From Mnemiopsis leidyi (taxonomy: Eukaryota; Ctenophora; Tentaculata; Lobata; Bolinopsidae), in NCBI GenBank assembly GCA_000226015.1, contig JH153122.1, positions 47,904 to 106,935 on the forward strand: 59,032 bases of DNA. Direction: 5' to 3'. The translations under genes and the position numbers were made by a program. How positions within the stretch are numbered: position 1 is the first letter of the stretch; every line of letters starts with the position of its first letter. Under the pieces are notes generated by a model that was not told where the DNA came from, ran no database searches, and saw nothing but the letters and a program-made list of their open reading frames with translations. Positions 37,860 to 48,800 of this stretch are shown here, piece by piece.

Positions 37860-39127
37860 TAAAGTGGAGGCTAGGGGGCTGGAGGGAGTGGTTGGTCAGT
37901 AACTACTAACAACCTAGTTAACTCCGCGCTTATTGTGTTTAATGGCTTGACAGTAATTCAATTATTGGTGGACGCTGACATCTCATCCTAAATTGGATTA
38001 GTTTGACGAGGTCCTCGTCCATAACGCTAACAGCAGGGCTCCTACCCGAAACCTGCTAACTAATTCTCGGGGGCACTGGGGCAGGCAGAGAAAAGGTGTT
38101 GATATTTTCAGATTATTATTCAGGCCTTATCGCCGATATCTTGCATATCCTGGGCCGAGCACTGCTGATTACACGATGACTAAACTGGTGCAATTTAGGG
38201 TCAGCATGATGACTCCGAGTGTATTCTGGCAACTTCTCTGATTTCCACCATAATTTTGGGTGCAGAACGTGAAAAGACTTGTTATGATATATTGATTTGA
38301 AAGTTATGGAATTTTCATGTACCTGCAAATACAAGTACAAGTACAACAGTAGCAACAACAACTTAAATGTGTTCATTTTTTAGTGTTCATTGCCTGCATC
38401 GCTTGAATTTTTAACTGCAGATATTGTTTGTATTTCGACCATGAACAAATATCGTTTTAAGCCAGAAAGTATCGGATTTTTTGGCTAAGATAAGATGATT
38501 CCGGAAAATACAAAGTAATTAAATCATCAACAATTAAATGTAATTAAAGTTAAACTTTCTCATCTTTAACCTTATTTGCGATAAGAATTTAACAGGGTGA
38601 AGCTCTTCGACTAGAGTGTTTTAACTTTAAGATGATTCTCTACTTCAGTTCAGTTGTTACGGAGTCCGTAATAAGGACATAGGTCAGCTTCAGTTTCAAG
38701 ATTCACCTAAAAAGCTTAAAGCTGTGAATGATGAAACGTGAAAAGTGTCACATAGTACTCCATAGGAATTTACCTAGCTGAAGAGGTATCATGACTATAG
38801 AAAACTCTCTACTAGCTCTAATTCAAGGTTGCTTTGAATAAGTGTTATTTAATAGATCTATCCATCTATTACTGGTTAAGGTTTGTCACATAGCCATGTC
38901 ATTGTCGATCAAGTGATAGACCAATTAATCACCGATTTGAACGCTAATTACCAAATCGGAAGTGTTTGCACCAATGTGTACTCAATCACCATAGGGCCAT
39001 TAAAGATATTTAACAACGTTTAAGGCCGGATTTAGCTGATGAATACCCTTAGGTCGCACAGTACTTTCACTAAAAGAAATAATTTAGAATTTAGACTTAT
39101 AACGATCACTGAACTGACTAAGATTCT
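37860..39127. other. Intergenic stretch, nothing recognised
   Basis: AT-rich sequence with no coding-like frame over about 60 codons other than antisense noise at 38116-38376. No RNA gene was recognised. Confidence 0.35.
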
Positions 39128-39232
39128 CCAACGAAAACCCTGAATTCTAGTCATGTGACGATTGCCGAATTGAGTAGGCCACCTACTTAATCCGGCAATC
39201 GTCACATGACAAGAATTCAGCGTTCTCGTTGG
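39128..39232. repeat. Near-perfect 105-bp foldback (about 50-bp inverted repeat)
   Basis: The left arm from 39128 and the right arm ending at 39232 are reverse complements over about 50 bases with about five mismatches, including an uninterrupted 18-base match (GTCATGTGACGATTGCCG and its complement). The two arms meet almost directly, leaving a very small loop. It could be a foldback element (MITE-like) or, if transcribed, a long RNA hairpin. No flanking target duplication was found by eye. Confidence 0.93.
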
Positions 39233-39768
39233 CAAACCTCAAGTGTCTACTAGGTGTCTTAATGAGATAATTGATTATAAATGAGTATGTGTCTGGCACT
39301 GTGTTACACCTTGAAAAGACTAAGAGTCAATTATAAGCCAATCATTTCTGCTTAAGAGGGAGCTTTGACGAAGGGTGCAGCAATTTTTGTGAGTTCTGTT
39401 TCTTCAAGTGAGATAATTATAGTTTAAAGGGAATCATCAACAAGGAACAACCCTAGAGCATCTTCGTAAGACTGCTCAATTTACCGAATTCCGTGAGAGT
39501 TCGAGACTCTGTTAGGGAGCAATTGTCGATGCTGCGGTCAGGACTTATCCAACCATACACACATGGCGACAATAAGCGGACAGCTGGGGTGTCCAGCACG
39601 AAGTTTGCGTTGGACCCATTATGATTAAGGGTGTCACTTTGGACAGATTCTCGACATTAACTCATGGTGAGACATCTTACAACTCACGCATGCATAAATG
39701 TAAGCTCTGACATTCGGGCCATGCAATTAAGGTATTAACAATAAAAGTTGAATAGGGAGAACAGCTAC

Positions 39769-40163
39769 CTGTGAAGCTGATCCTATTGTTTCTTGACTAG
39801 GAGACAAATCTGACAAGTATCGATTATAGGTTGGCGTGCTGCCCCGGCGGAGATCCTCTGTCGTGTGCCAACGTATTGATCCACTAATTGATGACTGTCG
39901 CCGATATGCCCCATTGTCTAGCCGAGCAGCTACACTCCTTCTGTTGCACTGGTCAATATCTTCAATCTTGAAAGTGAATGATATGGAAGTAGTGAATATG
40001 AGTCCCAATAGTGAGATAGTGAGACTGAGACTGAGAAGTAAAACTTTGAGTTTAACTATCTCATGATCAGATGCAAGTGTGCAGCACAGTTTTACTTTCG
40101 GCACTCTGCACTCTTTCCGTCGCTTTCCAGGAATATTCCCGGGTGAACAAAACGGTTGCACCA
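39769..40163 (-). CDS. Possible first exon of a membrane protein, unrecognised
   Basis: On the minus strand an open frame passes through a hydrophobic stretch (VLLLSLSLTISLLGLIF) and then a polar region with DIDQCNRRSVAARL and TPTYNRYLSDLSP. It ends at a good donor, CAG|GTAGCT, at 39769. The layout fits the start of a type II membrane protein, or a signal anchor. The Met (near 40163) is one of several choices, and no downstream exon was found between 39,230 and 39,760. Treat as tentative. Confidence 0.3.
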
Positions 40164-40209
40164 TCGTGCGAGCTCCCGACAACGGTCGCTTTATCATGCA
40201 GACCACGAG

Positions 40210-40245
40210 CGAGTTTACTCTCTCTCTCTCTGAGAGAGAGGGGGG
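40210..40245. repeat. CT/GA mirror-type simple repeat
   Basis: CTCTCTCTCTCTCT runs directly into GAGAGAGAGG, so it can fold back on itself. It is short and probably neutral. Confidence 0.7.
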
Positions 40246-40399
40246 CAGCTGACCTTCAGCAGCACACCCTGCACAGTTCAGTACATCATAAGATCACGTG
40301 GGCAGATTTGTCAGCATGCTTCACACTTCCACTTCTCAGTAGAAATGGTTGGCCCTTGTCTAAGTCGAGGGGCCGCTGGACTAGGAGGGGAGATTGAAT

Positions 40400-42544
40400 T
40401 TTATATCATTATATACATACGACTAAATACCACTATATACTAACGATGAATGTTAATGTCATATAATGATAATGAAATAGCACTGCTAGCACTATAATGT
40501 TGTTTCTAGAGTTTTGGAATTTTGATTGGATAGGAGAATTTAAAAGAGTGGTACTGGTATATAAACTTAATCTTAAAGGTCTGAGGCAATGGTAATTATC
40601 GGCCAGAGCAAGCCTGCAAGCATCTTTTTACTACTAGCTAGATAATAATGTTTTCAGGTTTTTATGGAATAGCGAGTCTCAGCTTGCAATAGTGCAGCGT
40701 AAATTGATCATTTATTTCGTTATTCGTTTATGTCACCAACATTTATAAGAAAATAGACCTGAAGGCGTAAAATAAACCTGAAAGTGTCAGAAAATGCTGT
40801 GAAACTTGCGGGTAGAGGAAATTGCTTTCTTCCCCAGCGGGAAGCTAAGTAAAGCTTGCATGCGCCCTAAAAATTAAGTGACCCACTCAGTAACTTCTCT
40901 CCACCAATCACGGAAAAATTCACGATGTCAGGTGATTTACGCGGTCCAATCACAGAGCCTGGTATTTTTACCGGCCAGTAAGGATGCGGCCAATTTGCAC
41001 TCAACGCTGCAGGTGTTTTGTTTAAATTACATTTTGGCGGTAGCTTGCACGGTTCCGTGTAGGGGCCGGATAGTTAACATCCGCTCTGCTCAACGTACTC
41101 GCTTTACTTGTTGAGGAACAAGCAACTAGGTTGTAGGTGACGAATCAACGTCACAAGTCAAATACAATTATCTAACTTTCTAGATTAACTCAGCTGAAAC
41201 TAACAAAGCAAACTCACTGATCACTTTGTGCTAATCTGAAGCCTCAGAGTGTATAACTTAGTTTTACTTCTAATACAATTATTTTCTGGGAGCACCGTGC
41301 TTTATGACTATGTGTCTGCAACATGTGTCAAACAAAGTCGTTGTCTTTTTCACACTGACACATGTGTCTAAAATAAATTAGTTATACTTTAAAATTAAGG
41401 GATTATACAACATTATAAATTATCATAGATGAAATACATACACTTCTTAAAATTTATCAGTATCACTAACACTATCAATATATTATCATCATGTTAAATG
41501 TTTTTTAATTAGTAAATGTACTTACATACCTCATAAAAAGCAGTGCCAGTACAAATTTCGTAATTACTAAGTGTAATGTGAAATGTTATTCCTAACCCTC
41601 CTGGCCACGTCACAAACCTTTATATTTCTAGAAGGGTACAACTACTACTTACAGTCGACTGCTACATATGATTATAGCTACACATGACATCACACGGCCG
41701 TGTCCGATGGGAGAGAGACCGGCAAGTGCAAGTACAACGTATACACCCGTGCGTCCCTCACGGAGCGCTGTCTCACTATACTCCAATATTGATGACCAAT
41801 CAGAAATAAGGAGAGGGGTCAGGTGACCATCGCAACCAGGTCCCCGGCTACATTACTTTACACAGTAACCAACATAGTCGATATAGGGGCAGATCGTCGT
41901 AAAACTATAGCATGTTGCTCGCAGTATTTCTCATGTAAGTTTCCAGTGTATTTCAGTTTTTGTATTCCAGTAACAATTCTTTTTCTTGATTGTGTGATTT
42001 ACTCTGGCACAGGTGTCCTGGCTTTATACTTTATAGGTTAAAGTAGATCGTCGAGGACGACTATATAGACCTCTAAGGGGTTGTGGGGTAGGTAGAAGTA
42101 CATATAGTCCAGAGACAGTGTAAGGATGTTCATTAAATTCTGATCTAACGACTTTCTAATAAGTTTGGTTTCAATGTATAAACCATGACTTTGTTTTACA
42201 AAAAGTTGCGTGCACGCTATGTTGTATGTCTCTAATTCCATTTGTTGACGGCCTCACAAATACAATTGAGCGTATAATCTACCTACCCCTAACCCCTCCT
42301 CTTACCCATCTCAACTTAATGATCACACATACCAGTAACTAATTTCGTAGACTGCAAACTAGAAAATATCGTCGTATCTATTTCATATGTCTCCAATGAT
42401 ATAACGGTTCTATTGGAAAATATAAAGAGCAAACCGTGGGTACACTTTCAGTTCCACATTTGTCTAAGTGGGTTAAAGTAATGTAGCCGGGGACCTGTTT
42501 CAATATGTATAACAAGAACAGTAAACTATACTGTAACATTGCAG
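40400..42544. other. Region upstream of the lectin gene, 5' exons not found
   Basis: The first lectin exon recognised at 42545 begins with an acceptor and in phase 2, so at least one upstream exon with a signal peptide must exist. Candidate frames here (40878-41114, 41823-42041) do not fit in phase or composition. CCAAT words occur near 40908, 40950 and 41798. Confidence 0.4.
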
Positions 42545-44869
42545 AGGGCTTGTCAGTGCCAGGTCTACTACAGCACGCTACACGGACAAAGTGCCAGCAA
42601 AGCCAGATGTGGTAGAAAACCCTCACTCAGCCAAGCTTAAAGTTGACCCCAATGACGTGCCCGCGGGAACTGATAGAGTCCACATCGAGGCAAAACAGAT
42701 CAACGATTTGACAGGAGACAGATTTGAGGCTGGCTACGACTTTGGATACAGGTTAGTCGGAATTCGTCTGGATAACATTAACAGTAGTTCGCTTTTAGAT
42801 GCCTAAACATGGACACATGTTGATTTAAGTGATTGATTTGCATTTGTAATAACTTGCATCCTGAATAATGCTTTTTTGATGAAGTAGAAAGGAGCTGGTA
42901 TATCAATATTTAGTCGATTTTTCTAAGTCAAAGACCTTCGGGTGTTAAATCTTCTACGTTGTATTCTCCCCTTTAGAATGCAGTAAATGTATTTACCCTA
43001 TTTATGAAATAACCGAAGAAATAATTAACTAAGCTAGTGGGCATGATCAAGATCAGTATAATTTCAGTCCAGCGGTACCGTATTTCTTCTACCCTGATCT
43101 GAACGACGGCAAGTACCACGTGTTTAAGGTCAAGTACGGCAAGCAAAAAGGAAAGGAAGTTGAGTGGACTAAATTCAGCGAGGAAACTAGGTTCCTTCAC
43201 GCAGAACCTAGTAAGTTTTAGGGTTGGATTCACAGCTCAGATCCTTAGTCAATAGATCTCCTTGCGACTCTGCAAATCATTTCACTTTTCAGTATCATTA
43301 AGGTCTAACATTTCTTAAACATAACCGATTACTAGCAATACCGGCAAAATTTTACACCAGTGGCAATATAATTACTATAAGTAACCTCCAAACAGATAGA
43401 TACTCTCTGGATCTTCTGAGGAGAAACTGGGCTATGGCAAAAGAACAATGTATCTCCGAGGGAAAGAGGCTTGCCGTCATCAACGGGCAGGTAGAAAGGC
43501 TTTTTATTGTAAATGTAAGGTAGATGTATCGAATTTACAAAGGTTGAAGGCCGAAGACGAAGGTGTAGCACACAGCACAACCGCTAAAAGAATTTATACC
43601 GTAGTCTCCTAGTCAGATCTTACTGTTGAGTGAAACCTCATTATATTATTTCTAGAATAATAGGACCACTACTATAGTACTAACAACAAACAATAACAAA
43701 GTCAATGGTATTTGATGCCAATAGTGCGAGTTACGACATGACATTTCAGAAAGCCAACAACGTAGTGATGCAGCTGCTGAGAGCTAATCAGAATATGCTG
43801 GATGAAGGCCGCGCTTGGATCGGTTGGTGAATACAAATACAATTCCAATACGAAATGTCAACATGAAAACAGCTGTCATGTGCTATTCAAAATATATACT
43901 GCTAAAAGTCAAATCTGAATGCCTCGAGAGTTTTTTCAACAAATATAACCAAAGAGGGTGTTCTAAAACACAAAATTCATGGTGCAAACGTTCGGACTTA
44001 TTGCTCGGCTTCCGCAAAATTTCCGCAGCAATGCTTTGAAAAAGTAGCTCACTCGAAGAAAGCTTCCCATTTTGGTGAAATTGATGTTTATTTCACGAAT
44101 CAATATTAATTTCTCTTGTTTTTAATGCTTTATCTTGCCTGGGCACATGCTCTTTGAGCTACTTATGTTTGGCCAATCGAGATACGGGAATCAGGATCCC
44201 CGAAAAATAGAACTGTAGTATGTCATGTGTTTGAGCCCGACCGTTTGCATCACGACTTTTGGGAAATGCCCGAAAAACCTATTATCGAGGCATCCGGTAC
44301 AATTTCGAGCTGAGACTTGAGATGGCTTTTATGTTATAACATCACGTGACACGTCAGGTTTGTTTGATGCCCACTACGGAGATGAAGACCCAACAACGAC
44401 CTGGACCTGGGTGGACAACTCTCCATTTAAGTTCGCGAAGTTCGAATACGGAGCTAAAGTTCACGAGTCTGAGTAAATGTACTAAAATCGCACCTTTCCG
44501 ACAATTCGTACACATTTAAGCCTCATGATTGATAATTCAAAAACAGAGTTGAACTAATAAACCGCCCCTTCCTAGGCTGAATTCTGCAGTTGTCGCAATA
44601 AACGTAGAGGGTGAGTGGGAGACCGTATCACCAGATACCAAACTTCCATTCCTTTGTGAGAAGGGAGTTACAGGTATGTGCAACTCTAGTCTATCAAATC
44701 AGTAAATTTATTAACGGACGAGGATTCTCAATCAATTTATCTGCTTTCTGTATACAGCCGTTTAGTATCTAAATGATTCACACACATGTAACTGAACCTC
44801 AAATTTTCAGAAAAACCTCAAGAGACTGAAGCAAGAGTTGGTCTGAGAGAAACGGATGTGATTATGTAA
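42545..44869 (+). CDS. C-type lectin-domain protein with FN3-like N-terminal segment (5' incomplete)
   Basis: Seven in-phase exons are 42545-42751, 43068-43210, 43396-43490, 43750-43822, 44358-44472, 44576-44673 and 44811-44869 (TAA). The first two encode a fibronectin-III-like segment (GLVSARSTTARYTDKVPAKP, then the YHVFKVKYGK strand). The rest is one C-type lectin fold: WAMAKEQC, AWIGLFDA, TWTWVDNSP and PFLCEKG are the classical landmarks. The outer cysteine pair is present. The inner pair is missing, because the usual C-V-x and W-x-D-x-x-C places read AVVAINVEGEW and TKLP. No EPN/QPD sugar-binding motif is visible, so calcium-dependent sugar binding is doubtful. The signal peptide and any upstream domains lie in exons not found. 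An AATAAA at 45011-45016 probably ends the transcript. It converges with the AF10 gene. Confidence 0.82.
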
Positions 44870-45010
44870 ATGTCAAAGTAGCTGTCGCACAAAGATGAGA
44901 CACTTTACAGCGTTACAAATTATAGAAAATAGTGATAAGAGTTGATGCTGACGAACTAAATACAAAATAGTAACGCCACTGCAATTCTAAATTTGTGCAT
45001 TTTGAATCTA

Positions 45011-45016
45011 AATAAA
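45011..45016 (+). terminator. Polyadenylation signal of the lectin gene
   Basis: AATAAA lies about 140 bases after the lectin stop codon, in AT-rich sequence, at a normal distance for a short 3' untranslated region. Confidence 0.5.
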
Positions 45017-45866
45017 CTTTAGAGCAATACGATAGTCAACTAAATAGTCTTCAGTAATGTTCATTTTACGAAACTTCGTTTTATTCGTGTTAATGGTAAA
45101 CCAACCGTTTACGACTACGCAACTTGTAGCGATTGCCACAGGGATGGAAAAACCGACATTATGGCAATGTTAATAACTGCAAATTATCTGTAAAGTGTAA
45201 CCTTATAGTTGCATAAAGCACGACCTACACTTAGCATTCAACATTGGCGAAGTATTCATTTTCATTCAAAACACAAAACCTTCACATCATATCCTTTATG
45301 GGCGAAAAGCGTGTGGAAATTATTTAGAAGTGTTATCCGGTCATTCGGCTTCTTGCCTCTATAACTAATTCTGAAATTAAAGATCTGGATATGTGCCTAG
45401 CCAAGTAAATTCAGTGCAAATCCTTGCTATTCGGCAGCTCAAACAAGGAATAGAAGCTGAGGGGTACCGTGCAGCTTAATCTTTTAAGTGCAACCTTTAC
45501 ATTCAGGATATAATTTTAGTCACAAATGAAGTTGAGAAATCTTCAACGAAATATGACAGTTGTTAACATAAACGTTTACATATCAACATCTCAAATAAAA
45601 GTTCAATAAAACTCGTTTATACTTCGTTAAATGATTAATATGGAACCAAAGTGCATTGCTGTAATACAGAATTTCTATGCCACTTGACCTAGTAGTCTTA
45701 AAACCGTGTCATAACTTTTTAAACATTTAACATAACACCAAACATGCACCAAACATTGCAATAAATCTTAACGTTAGTTCGTAGCCTCGACAGTCAATGA
45801 GTAAAGACGGGATGAGGGCTGCATCATGTGAGTAGACTGAACAGAAGGGTCGCAATACAAGGTAGG

Positions 45867-48800
45867 TTAGCTGGGTCTAGTGACTGATGGTCTGGAAGGA
45901 AGTCCGCTGTAAGACGGGGCAGGTATGTTGGGGTTGGAGGGAAAGTGGGGTGTTAGCGAGGGCATCTGTCTCCCTGCCTGCTGGGCGTAGTAATAACTTG
46001 CTGCGAACGGATCCTGGAGGATTTCAGCGTTGAGTCTAGAACAAAAAGGTTTCAATGAAGAGACAAAACATGAATGGGTTCAATAATTGAGTGTCTGTGG
46101 CGCGATCAATTAACATTAAATCTTTGTTATTAAATTGGGGGCTCATTAGCGAACGCGCGCGCGGCGTGTAAGATGAAAGTGCAGAAAAGTTAGTTTTGCA
46201 TCATTGCAATCGCTTCGCGTCTTCCAGCATATCACTAATTAAGTAGACTTCGCATCGTTGTGATTGACATCCTGAGACGGGTATAAAACATTCCAGTGCC
46301 AAAGTCGTATCTAAACTCCATAAATGTGCAGTTTGACTTACCGAAAGATAGGCCTGGGTTAAGTAGTCGCTAGCTTGCATCTTGCTCTGAATCTGATGCT
46401 GAAGTAGACCTTCGTACTGGCGCCGCTGAGCCTGGAAAATGTCACGTTGTTGATAGATTATACGACATAGTATTGTGTACATGGTCAAGGCCAGCTTCTA
46501 CGTTAAACATTGAAACAAAGCGTTCGAATAATAAACGTAAACAGATCTAGAAGTGCAGCGAAGTTTAAACAACTACACAAACAATCATTAGCTGAACAAT
46601 CTAACCTCAAAGTAAGCAGCGCTAATTTTCTCCTTGTAATGTTGCTCGACCACTTTGTGATACTGATCTTCAAGTGCCTTGTTGTAGGACGAGTGAAAAG
46701 CTTCAGGATATCCAACTAAAGCTCCGTCTTTGTAGGTATAGGCCATGGGGGGATCTCCTGCTATGATTATCTGGGGGGCATCTGTGGTTGGAGGTTCACT
46801 TTCTGACGTAGCTTTGGGGACTTGAGTTTCTTCCGGTTTATCACTGGTGGTCCGTTCTCTTGGTTTGGAAACTAGAGCTGACATAGTGGCTGGAACTGGG
46901 AGTTTCACCACTATTTCCGGTTCCTCTGAAGTAGCAGGGGTTTCCTTTGGTGGTGGGTTTTCTGTTTTCTCCTTAATTTCGGTCGTCTCTTTGTCGGCAA
47001 ATGTTTCTGCGACGATAACGTCAGCTCTGAATTCAGGAGGTTTGTGTATTGTTGCCAGGAGTTGAGAGGTAGCTTTACTGAGAGGTATAGCTTCCGGCAG
47101 TGATTTTAAAGGTTTGGAGTAAGGAACAGATAGCCTGGCTTTTAGATTCTTTAGGTGCTCAAGTTTAGCGGACTTAGCTTTAATCCTGTTTGCTAAGTAA
47201 GAGTTCACTTGATTAAGTTCTTGCAGTTGTTTCAGAGTTTCCCTAGATTTCTCGCTCATACACTTGTTGACAATATACTGCATGCCCATTTCCTTGAACC
47301 TGTCAAAGAATGTGTCAAGAGTGATGAGGGGTTTGCCAGTACAGGGTTTGTAATCCTCTAGAGGGGGATCTCGTGTTTCTTCTATCATAGAGCTGACTAT
47401 ACTTGTGGGGGAATATCCTGAAGTTGTAGTTATCTGTCAGTCAACTTGAAGTTGAGATTATCATGCTTTTTTCAATAAACCAGAATTGGAAAAATAGATC
47501 TGACACAATTTAAATAAATTTGTATTTATGGTTTATAAATCAGATATGGGGGATCTATATACAGTTAAGACATTCCTTCAAAGGAAATCTCCAAAATCAT
47601 TACCTTTATCTCCATTGAGAAGTTGAGATTTCTGAACTTTAACAGGTGTTTTTGGAGGAGACTTGTAGAGGTAACTATTGTGGTTATATTTAGGAGACTT
47701 GATCTTGGACTTGAGAGATCTGATCCTCAGAGGATCCTTCTTCATCTTGCCGCGCTTTCCCTTCTTGTGGAGACTCCTACTCTTTCTCTCGTTGTAAGGA
47801 AGGTAGTCTGATAACTCAGAGTCGGGCGACTTGTACTTCTTCTTTTTGGACTTCTTGGAGAAAACGTCCAGTAGGTCGTTATACTGCTCTCCTCCGTCAC
47901 TTAAGTCCTGAAAATAGTCAGCTTCACAACCACGTAGTCTTGGTAGCTACAACCGTAAAAGTTTTAAATAAGCTGCGATTAACACTTCTGATATAATAGG
48001 GCTATCGTATTTACCGGTTTATTTGGAGCACATTGCTTCACGATTTTCAGCTTTGTTTTCTCGCCAGTGTTAGAAGTTAATGACTGTAGAGTTTTGACGA
48101 TTGGCTCAGATCCTAAATCTTCGCTGTCAGCTGTGTCTGAAATTTAAACCTTTTAATTTTATTAGATGTGAACAATTAACAAAAAGATAATGACTCTCAA
48201 ACTATGTAAAAGATGCGCTGTTTTAAAGGAAGTAGGTTTAAGAAAAATAAAACCTGTCATAGAATGTAAATAAAAGAAAATAGGTTTGAGAAAAGGTAAT
48301 AAGCACGTATCAGTTTCGGGGAAAGGTTTCCTAGTTTTGTAAAAACACGTACCAGTTTCGGAGGAAGGTTTCCTAGTTTTGGGAAGAGAAGAGGGAGTAC
48401 TGTTTGTACTGGTTGTAGCACTGGCTGTGGAGCTCGAGTTCGGAGCTTCAACTTCCTTCTTGGCCGGGTAGCCTTCACTTTCCCCCTGTACAGTAGGTTT
48501 CGTTAGATGATTGGTGACAATAATAATTATTGCTTGGTACCTGGTCACTCAGAAGTGATATGATCTATTATTCAACGTGTCCCATATTGACTATCAATGT
48601 TTTGGTTCACATCACCAGACTCGGACCGTATTCGGACAGTGAGTGGATCGCATCACATCGGTATCACATAATTGCACACCACCCTATCGCAACAAGGATC
48701 ACATGGTGAATTGATCAGGATCAAGATCAAATGGCAAGCTTGTTACTACGAACCACTCGAACAGTTTAACAAGAGCGATAGAGTATAAATATAGGTAGAA

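Noticed and set aside
37613..37902. Arg/Glu-rich open frames
   Set aside because: Pure translation of the GA microsatellite and of the N gap.
40071..40397. Open frame starting with a signal-like MQVCSTVLLSALCTLSVAFQ
   Set aside because: It looked like a possible first exon of the lectin gene, but no donor leaving the required phase 2 was found and the rest of the frame is low-complexity.
46510..47065. Plus-strand open frames over AF10 exon 10
   Set aside because: Antisense shadows of the 270-codon AF10 exon.
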